Assembly: GCF_041296385.1 (NCBI RefSeq)
Contig: NC_091013.1
Coordinates: forward strand, 67,549,563-67,613,562
DNA from: Aphelocoma coerulescens
Taxonomy: Eukaryota > Chordata > Aves > Passeriformes > Corvidae
DNA length: 64,000 nucleotides
Direction: 5' to 3'
The position numbers and the translations under genes were made by a program. This document shows, in pieces, positions 54,497 to 64,000 of the stretch. The notes under the pieces were generated by a model. The model saw only the letters and a program-made list of their open reading frames with translations, searched no databases and was not told the DNA's origin. The first letter of the stretch is position 1, and the number at the start of each line of letters is the position of its first letter.

Positions 54497-55390
54497 GGAC
54501 CACAGGATAATTCAGGTGGGAAACAACCTCAGAAGATCTGTGGTCCAACCCCCTTCCCAAGGCAGGGTCAGTCATAAGGCTACAACAGGTTGCTTAGGAG
54601 TTTACCTCATCCAGTGTTGAAAACCTCCAAGGATGGAGATGCACAACATCTCTGGGAAGCCTGTGCCACTGCCTGACTGTCCCAATAGGGAACGAGTTTT
54701 CCTTATAATTGGTCTCTGTTATCAATTAATGATGACTGTCTCTCATCCTCCTGTGAAGAATAACTAAGAGCTCATCTCCATCTCCTGCCACCTCCCCATG
54801 GGTGCTGGGTGGCGGGTCTTGGGTTGTTGTGTCCCCACCACATCTTTTCACCAGGCTCAGTAAGTCCTGGCCTCTATCACTGCAGGGCCTGCTTCCTTCA
54901 CTCGTGCAAGACTTGGCATTTGTCCTGGTTGAATTTCGTAAGTTTCCTGCTGTGCCATTCCTCCAGACTGTCCCAGTCCTTATGGCTGGCAGCCCTACAC
55001 CTCAGTATACTGCCTCATCCCCCCAGCTTGGTTTCATCTGAAAACTTGGTGAGAGCACACTGCTCCACTGGTGAAGCCATTGGACAGGACAAGTTCCAGA
55101 ATAGATGCACTGCACTACAGGCATCCAGGTCCAATCAGGAAACTTGACCCTCTGAGCCTCGTCATCTAATCAGGCTTTTACCTCTCCATCCAGACTATAT
55201 TAGCCCAAACTTGGTGCAAAAAACCTGGGAGCCTGTGTCAAAAGCCTTGCTAAAATCCATGCAAACAGCCACTGCTCTTCCCTCAGTCACAAATCCAGTC
55301 ATTACACCATGGTGGGTCAGGAACAGCTTGTTCTGAATAAATATAACCTGACTGGAAACATATTTCATAAATAAGCTGGAGTGGGGCAAG
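54497..55390 (-). mobile_element. CR1 LINE copy with reverse-transcriptase remnant, antisense
   Basis: This is the longest transposon piece in the window, about 890 bp. Read on the - strand, the frame at 55195-55389 contains TEGRAVAVCMDFSKAFDT, the CR1 reverse-transcriptase block around the conserved DFSKAFD. The 3' UTR follows toward lower + coordinates, ending with the reverse complement of GTCCAACCCCCTTCCCAAGG near 54540. Further landmarks on + are GTTGAATTTCGTAAGTTTCC, CTTGGTTTCATCTGAAAACT and GTGTCAAAAGCCTTGCTAAA. The frame is broken by stops and shifts soon after the RT block, so the copy is dead. The terminal ATTCTATG units are lost or decayed. Confidence 0.92.
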
Positions 55391-58300
55391 TGGAGGTGGA
55401 AGAACTTGATGCAACTTTATTTACATAAGTTTAGTCTTTGGGAATAACTGCAGGAGAACACATTCCCCCACCCAAATCCCAGAAAGCTGGGGACTTTCCC
55501 TGTGCAGCTTAGTGTGCACTGCCAAGACTCCAGTCCCTAGCACTAACACAGTGTCTCCTGAGAGGGAAAATGCAAATTGTGTCATTCAAGCATTAAGTCC
55601 ATCACATCTGCATAAATATGAGGCATGTGAAGGCCTGTCTGGAGTTTGAGAGAGCATTAAGCTATTTCTATCAAAAAAGTCATTGCTTTTTAAGACTTGC
55701 ATATTAACAAACAAATTTTCACTATGTACTGTAGAGTTTGCTCTCTCTACTCAAAACACAAATATCTGTCTATGACAAAAAACCCCAGCCTTTAAAAATG
55801 TTTTGAAATTATATCTCCTGAGGTGGTTTAACCCCTCTATTTCCTTTTTCTTGAGGGAAAATCCAGAAATCAGTTGTAACTGCAATTTATCTGTCATTCA
55901 TTGAAATAGTCTGTGAAAAATATCAAACTGAATGACAAGACAGATAATCTGTACATCAACATAAGCATTAATTTTGTTCTACATGCTTAACCTTTCAGAG
56001 AGACAATGGTGAAATTAGATACGTCTTTTTTTAGAAGTGACATTTAAGTGTAATCCCTTAAGCAGACAGGATTTTAAATACATGCTTTTGAGTATTAAGT
56101 TTTTTTATTATATTTCTTTAAATAATGATGGATCAGAGAAAATAAGGAAAATTTTGAGACAGTTTTAAGATCACTTGTCCTAGTGACAGGAAGGATGGTT
56201 ATTAGGCTAAAATATAGATAGGTGGCCTTTTTTCATGTTCCTCGCCAAGAAACAAAATGTTCATTGAACATATATGGATATTTTAGCTGAGTAAAGACAC
56301 GCTCTGACTCCTTCTGTGGACAATTTTGAGACCTTTTAGTCTGCTAGAAGTATCTGCTGTGAATGTCAGTATGTTAGGTATATATTCTATGTTATGCCAA
56401 GCATATTAAATTAGGTAAATGGAACATGATAGGAATTCTGAAAGAAACATATGGCACAGCTTCATTATATATATCTACGTTACTAGGGTCCAGTGCATTG
56501 CTGCCTGATTTCCTGGCTGCCTAAGAGCAAATGAACTATAAGTTACTCTGCTTTAAGCACCTTCCATCACACAGGGACATCTCATGACCCTCAAATAGCC
56601 CCTCAGCAGGTGCTGTGGCCCATACTGACCGTCACCAGATGCACGATCATCTCTAAATGTGTATCAAGGCTGATCGTCTCCCCAGTGGTAATAAATCAGT
56701 TCAGCTTGGTATGGCAATGGCAATGCAGCACTAGAGCACAGAAAAGCCCCATCTTACCTGAAGCTTGAATCAGATGCAGGTCTATGTTAGCAGGCTAAAA
56801 GCTGCTCATGCCTTGGGGATGGGAGGAAAGTTTGCTGTCACCATGGAATGCTCCTGTCTGCAGCAAGACTTGGCAGCCCAAGAAGTGAGTCTGTGAGTCT
56901 GTGGCCACTCAGGGAATTTTACAGACATTTTTCTTATGGGACACACATGGAAGCCAGTGCCTGGGTTCCCAAGCGAACACATTAAGGAAAAAGAGTGCTC
57001 CCATCTAGCTTGTCCCCCTCAGAGGCAGTCCCACCTGGGGCAGGGGGCAATGCCCGTGCACAGCTCCTGCAGCAGGCTTTGTATGAGACCACTGCACCAG
57101 CCCTGGCTCCAGGACAGAAGCCAAGGTGTTCCGTGTGCTCCATGTGCATTTGAAAACTGCATGCAGCCCTGCTCTGCATGCATTAATATCTTCATCCTCT
57201 TTTCATTCTCCAGGAGCTACAGGTAGCTTTGATTATCCTCATACCACCCAGGAAAATCTGTATTTAAGTACACTTAATAAAGAAATAAAGTACAATTGTT
57301 TGGCTTGTAGACAGTCATGCTGTAAAGCACTTCTGCTCCAGCTCATCACCAAAGAACTGAGTATTTCATCAACTAACAGGCAGCCAATTTCTACACAGGA
57401 GTGGGTGATTTTCTACAACTTACTCTGCCTCTAAGCCCAAGAATTTTACCTTGTTCTCTAAACCTCTGCCAGATGTGACCACTTTGCAAAACCTTGGGCT
57501 TTTGAAGGCATGGTAGCTGCTAAAGGGAAAGTAAGCTGTTCATGTGACTACTTTGTTTTCTGTTAAGGATTTCAGTCATTCCAATAGGTTTGGATCAAAG
57601 TTCATGACCCTGGTCCAAAAATTATAGGACCCTATGGCAAACAGTCCACTGACTGAACTCAGGCATGGATTCAATGGGAAAAATTCAGTAGCTATTCTTT
57701 ATCTGGTTTTATATTATGTTTTGGTAAAGTATCTTTTTACCTATGGAAAAAATACAAACCTACCCAGACACACATTTTATAAGAAAAAAAAAACCCTATA
57801 TCTTTCTTGGTTTTGTACTAAATGTTTCTTGTGATCTGAGAATTAACTAAAACAAGATTCTACAAAAGCAAAGTCTGTGTGGCACGTAATATTGGCAATT
57901 AGTATTTATTTAGGAGTAATATCTTCAAAGGTCAGAAGCTCTTAATAAAAAATGTTTTGTATTTATTTTTCAGATAAATGAACTGCTGGATTTGGATAAT
58001 AAACACCTTTTTTGCAAAGCAAGCTAGCTGAGCATCCTTATCTTGCCTGTTCCAGAGAAAGAAAGTGCAAAGTGGATTAACAAACATAATGAACTTTTCA
58101 AAAGATATAAAACAAAATCTGCTATTGATGTCAGGCTGCAATTCTTTGCTGATATTACCAGGCTGGGTGGGTCCACAGGGACTCTTTCTACTGCCAAATT
58201 GAAATGATAAAGAATAGAAAGTAGAAACATAGCTTTGTACTGGGGGGTTTACTGACGACCCCACTACAGGGTAGTAGTAGATGCTCCACACATGTGACTC

Positions 58301-61300
58301 ACTGTAGCTCAGTAACTCTCCATATGAAGCACTTGTATTATTGTCTTCCATATTATACCAACAACAGTATCAGTGAGCTTTCTATTTGACCAGCAATTTC
58401 CCAATTTATCAGTAGGACCCAAGTCCTACCTTAAAGCAAAGTAACTCCACTTTACAGTAAAAGTAAAGGACTTTCTTTCACTCAGTGGTGGTATCTTTTG
58501 GTAGGGAAATGGAGACAGGAAATCTCAGTTAAAATACAAGCTATAATTAGGATAGTGCATTTGAAATGATGAAGTGCTTCTTGCCTGGAGCTGTGTGGCT
58601 ATATTAAGAATTGCAATGCAAGATATTTGTTTTCAAGTAGCTGTCAATGTATCATTTGTTTTCTACACTTCTGGGATTAATACCTAATTATGGTGCACAC
58701 AGAAATTAAAAAGACATTAGAATGCTTTATTACACCTCCCTCTCTCTCTGGCTAAAATCAGAGCTCCCAGAAACTGCTTTGCCCTGCTCCTGCATGTTGG
58801 CTTCAGCAGGCCCGTGTGCCTTACAGCCACTGCAGGAAGTGCCTCTACTCAAAGCCAAGCTTGTGAGCAGGGTACTTGCTTCTGTTCCCCACATCACACT
58901 CTCCAGACCTCTGCTACAGCTTGCTGCTGCAGGGCATGGCTGTCACTTCTGGAAGATTTCAAGCTGTTTCTCACTAAATGATCAGAGTACCTTGTTTTGG
59001 GATAATCCATTACTAAAAGATTAAGTGTTTCATTTCCAGAGCAGTTTTTACACCCCACTCTCTTGAAGACCACTGAACAACACTGACCTAGTAGTACCTG
59101 TCATCACTAATACCTATTCTATTTTTTTTTTAAGTCCTGGGTCAACAGTACCAGGAGAAGTCACACCATGGGCAACAAACCCATGTGTGGTAAGAGGGAA
59201 GAAGTTAACTTTTTAGAAGTAGCATGTTGAAAGTAAAGGCAGCCATGCCCAGATGTGCAGTGACATTTCAAAGAGGAATCACATTAAATGTTTAGCTCTG
59301 CAATGAAATATTAATCAATCTGCATTTGCTGTCAATGTGTAGCAGTGGTATTCACCTCTCTCAGAAGAGTTACTCTGATTTTGTCATGTACTGGTGAGCA
59401 GTTTCACGGCTCCTCTGTCTGTAGGTTGTTATGCCTGCTCATACTGTCAATATCAAGGAATGTGAATTATAGGGCAGCTTTCTGGGCTAGCCTTACTCTC
59501 AAGGACATTCTGAAAGATATTTTAGCTAATAGAGCTAGATCACCGAAGCATACCTTTCCAGGAGCTGATTTTGTGTGACCTGTGACTTGCAGTGTAACTA
59601 TGCTTAACTTGCAGCTATCAAACCAGCAATCAGAGACCTAACAGATGACTAGATAGAAACTGCTGAAAAATGATAGCTGTCAGCAAGTAATACAAGCTGA
59701 AAACTTGTTTTTAAGCAATGTTGATATGAAAACTTAGGCACTTGTATGAAAATAACTGGTATAGAAATTCCAAACATGTATATCAGCAGATTGTTGATAC
59801 TCAGTTTTTTAGTAACTTCTGTTCCAGGTAATAGATGTGGTTTTGTTTCCAGCTTATCCAATATTAGGAAGATTGAGGTCTAATTAAATGTTTATTAAGC
59901 CTTGCACTTCTCCATTCTTCCCTCCTTTCCATTTTTTATTCCTACAAGACATTGATGTTCCTGGTGGAAGCCATTGTATTCACCAGTATACTGTCACTCC
60001 ATACCTGGACATTTCAGGACTGTTTTTTTGAACAAAGTCAAACGCTTTTTACAAAAGATTCAGCAGCCTATTTCATATGCAGCTTCCTTTGGGAGCCACA
60101 GCAAAACTCCTGTGAATGCAGCACTCAGTACTGGGTGCTTCATTGGCCTACATAATTAGGAAACATTGCTACTGGAACCTTGTTCAGACAGATGATTTCA
60201 ACAGTCAAGAAGTAAATGTACTTACAAGCAAAGCCTGCTGTTCCTTTTTCATTGCCTCTCAGACAGCAGGACCATTCAGAGCTGCCTCAGCACAATTACA
60301 AAATGTTCTGAGCTGCTTGGAGCCATTTCAGTCAATCTGAACATTTATTTCCTTTCATGGCAATGCAGAGTGAAGGTGCTGACAGACCCTAAATATATTG
60401 CTCAAGCTATACAGCAATTCACAACCCAGCTTCTGGGGCAGGTGGTTTTAAGCTGTTCAGTGTTTTAAGTAGCACAGGTATTGCTCCCTCATGCTGATAC
60501 TTTAACCAGCTATGACACTGTGGATGGGGAGAGATCTCAGAAGCAGTGGTAAACTGGAGATCTTCTTTTTCTCCTTTACATCATGGGCTCAAGGAGAGGC
60601 CAGGGTACCTGACACCTGATGACTGTAGACCACTGAATGTACAAGATGAGCAAATAAGAAAAGTGATTGATAACTTTTCTGCACACCTTGGATGGCATTT
60701 CTGACAGCAGCTAAACTGGAAAGGTGACAGCCTTGGACTCTGACTGCCAGCCTAACTGCCCTGACTACCAGCTGAGCTTCAGGACACCACGAAAAGATGT
60801 CATCCTCCCAATAAAGAGGAAACATTCTCCATATTAGCACTATTTTTTTTTCCTGCCTACTTACCTCTAGCTTTGCATCTGTTTATGTCTCACCAATCTC
60901 CTTACTAATTCAATTTTCTGAATCACCACCAGTATCTACAGCCACCTTTGTTTTCTTAATGGGTTAAAAAAGGAAAAAAACACCTGTGTTGCTCAGGCTT
61001 AATTGTATAAAAGATCTCCCCCTCCAAAAAGCAAGTGAGGCTGAAAAATGTCCTGAAGACCCTTTTAGTGCCTAAGAGGCATGCGTTGTGGCAACTGTTT
61101 ACTGTCTCCTGAGTAATGGAATCTGTGATAAGCAATTTGTTTTGTAGGGAAACAATGTCACCTCAAGTAGCTGAAGGATATAGTAATGACTTCCCCACAT
61201 TGTCAGCTATGTCAGTTCCCTTTTCTCTCTTGGCTTCTTGATACAGGTACATTTCTGTATCAAAAATTAGTACAAGTTAAACAGCAAATGGCCACAAACA

Positions 61301-64000
61301 TGTTAAGTATGCTCCTGCAATACTTCGAGGATGTAGCTGTTGACTTTACCAATATAAAAATTAGAATCTGGTAGAAACCTATGCTTTTTGCACAGAATAT
61401 GAGAGCTGGCTTTTGGATGATAGGCCCCATTGCATTATTATTCCTAAGGCCTGAGGATGTTTCTTTTCTGGGACCTGACAGAACTTGAGGTTTCTTAAGG
61501 AGACTTTGGATTATAGGCACAGCATGGGCTCTGTCTTGTGAGCCTTGTCTAATGAAAAAAGTCAAGGAATTCTCCACTGTCGTCTGATTTCAGTTCAGGA
61601 CTAAACCTCCAAAAATCTCCATAACACTGGGAGATTCCACAGCTTTTTTGATTTGTGGATCAACTGCCTGTGGAGAAGGGGCATCTAAAAATAGCTGAAT
61701 GATGAACCGACATGCAGGGGAGCTTTAGCAATGGAGGAGCAACCTGAGGGAGGCAAGAAGAAAATTGGACTGCCTTCTGAAATGTTACTGCTGCTGACAA
61801 AGTACCCACTTATTCTTAGCATCCTACAGTTCAGCACAAAAGGGCTGAATTTAGAGGGAAGCAACAGATTTCTCATATCAGTGTATCTTATACACTCAGC
61901 TATGCTAAATTAAAACCACTAAATGAACAATATTGAGACTTCTCTGAGCAGTGGCTCATGGCCTTCGGCATGTACACTCTGAGAATTGAGATAAACTAGC
62001 CTTGGCATTCCAAGAGGACCAGAGCATGACAAACTGAAAGTGAGCACAGGCTGATACAACCCCTGGGGTATCAGGATCTACACAGCACTTACAAGCATAG
62101 TCAGGGAACTGTGCACAAATGTGAGACCTCGCATGGCTGGAACTAGAGAAGCAGGCTGATCTGGGGATGGTTTTGGTCCCAAGGTAGCCAGGGTGTGCCT
62201 ACTGGATGCTGTCTCCTATCTGGTGAGCATGATGTGACCCTCTTCATGGCAGCATGTGTCACCAGAGCCACCCAGCTCCTGCTCTGCTCTCTTCCAGGAC
62301 ATGTGACTCTGGTGGGTTTACTGTGGCTTTCTTTTTGTCTCACCTAGCCCAGGCAGTCCATGCTGAAAGCAACTCTGCAGGGCTCTAGAAAAGCCCTATG
62401 CCTTCACACAGAGAAGAGAGGACATGCAGCAAGGCAACCTACTTTGCTGAGCAGCTCTTAGCGTCATTTCACCATGGGACCATGCAAAAAGGACACAAGG
62501 GCGGCAAAGGAGCCCACTGAATAAATGTCTTTAATGAAGATTAAGCATCTTTCTTGGCACTCATGTCAACATATGCAGAATTTTTTCATTGGTGGGTCTC
62601 AATGGACTTTGAGAAGATGCCTAGTGCCTCTCCCCATTTGAGAGACAGGGAAAATGAGGCAGACACATGTAATATTGCCAAGAGCCCCCTGTGCAAGCAA
62701 AGGCAGAGCCAGACCTATGAACCAGGCTCTATAAAACAATTTCCTTTTGCATGAAGCATCACTGCTTTCTGGTGGGGTCTTCACCTGCATCTTCCAGGTT
62801 TTCTGTATGTGCCTTGACCAACAGCTTCCAAAGTTTTCCTTCTATTTAAATGTTCCTCTGAGCAGAGAAATTTCCTTCCAGGTGACGTCTGACTTGACAC
62901 CACTTCTCTTTCTGGATGGGGTTGCTATGACAGCTGCTCCCGGTTTGGCAAATCGTCATCTTGCCAGTCCTCTGCAAACACAACTCTTGCATATCTTGTA
63001 TTCTCTGGGAAATCAAAATATGCTCCTGTTTTTAGTCTTTTAATCTTCTCATATCTGTGTCTCCTTTTGTTTGGAATCAGTGATGTTAAAGCAGACTTGT
63101 GCTGCCAATATTTTAACAGCAGGTTTCATAAAAAATATCCCCACCTCAGCCAATGATGGATTTGGAGTACTGTATTGCTTAGGTTGCTCAGAAGAGAGGC
63201 TGGAGAATATACTTTTATGGTTTGCCTTTGAAGCAAAAACTCTTTCACATAAAAATCAGGAAGTCAACATTACTTAGAAAATAAATGCAGCTTAAGTGCT
63301 CTTAACTGGAAGTAGTTAGCATAAACCTTCCTTCTAAGAAATCTGCTGGGCATTTTTCTGATTCTGTGAACTGGAGTTTTGGATGGACTGGCAGAATGCC
63401 TGTGTGTGCAGGAGTGGTCACTCAAAGGTGCTAGGAAAAGTTATTTTAGCAAATGTTACAGCCCCCAGGGATATATATTCGTTCACTGTCCCTTGTTGCC
63501 ATGTGAAGCACACAAACACACATAACACACGGGCATTATCTTTGTTTAAATTCTTGTCAGCTCTGGTCCGCACATCTCCACACTGTTAAATGAATTAAAC
63601 TCAGATTTCCCTTGCCCCCTGACTTACCTACATTGATTTGCATGTTAATAACTTTCCTCCCCTCAGCCAGTTTGTTCTACCCTTTTCTTGATTTGCTCTC
63701 CTCAGTAATTTTGATTGAGTTCCTTGCCCTCAGCTCAGTGTACTGGGAAGAAACTGAAGCAAGGTGATGCAGGGGAGCAGGTGACTCTGGTGACTGTTTC
63801 ACCACCATTGTCACTTCACTGGTCAAAGCCACGATGATCAAGCTGACTGTCCTGGATGCTTTGGATGCCTGCCAGGGATGGATACTGTTCTACCCATCTT
63901 CTCAGAACCCCGGTTTTCAGTATCTGACTTAGGTGCATTCTGCAGGCATTTTTGTGTTGCTCATCCCTGAACCCTCATGGCTCCTTCTGTTCTGTAACTC

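Larger units (their letters stand above)
52246..64000. other. Intergenic region downstream of LHFPL6
   Basis: I find no exon with convincing splice sites or protein resemblance on either strand in these 11.75 kb. In mammals the next gene beyond the LHFPL6 3' end is NHLRC3, convergently transcribed, but no NHL-repeat coding segment is visible here, so it must lie further out if synteny holds. Apart from the CR1 copy at 54497-55390 and a candidate conserved stretch near 53.8-54.1 kb, the sequence is AT-rich and unassigned: 52250-53750, 54100-54490 and 55395-64000. The longest ordinary open frame (139 codons, - strand, 57932-58351) resembles nothing I know and is probably chance. Confidence 0.7.

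Noticed and set aside
57932..58351. 139-codon open frame on the - strand in the intergenic region
   Set aside because: No recognised domain, AT-driven composition (Phe/Ile/Lys/Tyr-rich end), no promoter or splice context. Probably chance, though RNA-seq could test it.

Overview
This window looks like vertebrate nuclear DNA, most likely from a bird and plausibly a songbird. Coding content is very sparse and the introns are AT-rich and poor in CpG. The dispersed repeats are CR1 LINE fragments, several ending in ATTCTATG-like units, plus short solo LTRs of avian endogenous-retrovirus type. I see no bacterial-style operon, CRISPR array, tRNA, rRNA or mammalian Alu/L1 element.

One gene is supported: the 3' part of LHFPL6 (formerly LHFP), a four-pass membrane protein of the LHFPL/tetraspan family, on the + strand. 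Its last two coding exons are at 38064-38162 and 51158-51276. They are joined in phase 1 across a 12,995-bp intron and encode the C-terminal 72 residues. The 3' UTR runs to a polyadenylation signal at 52220-52225. Positions 1-38063 are the downstream end of the large preceding intron, and the upstream exons lie outside the window. Positions 52246-64000 look intergenic, with no exon I can recognise.

The rest is repeats and unassigned non-coding sequence. There is a long (AAAAG)n tract at 4723-4956. CR1 fragments lie near 10.6, 14.3, 26.0, 44.5 and 54.5-55.4 kb; the last keeps a recognisable reverse-transcriptase motif. Three solo LTRs have perfect target-site duplications that I located base by base: 22265-22817 (5 bp, CCCGT), 33986-34376 (6 bp, GGCAAA) and 47235-47893 (6 bp, GATGGG). 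A fourth LTR-like element near 13.7-14.06 kb has an octamer, a TATA box and a poly(A) signal, but its ends are uncertain. An octanucleotide (TGTATATA)n array begins just outside the 47.2-kb LTR.

I did not find a new biological system here. The observations most worth a second look are the contrast in base composition between the two LHFPL6 exons, the extracellular NLS glycosylation sequon, the sense-strand LTRs carrying poly(A) signals inside LHFPL6 introns, the long purine-only pentanucleotide tract, and one intronic block that keeps many CpGs and may be a conserved element.
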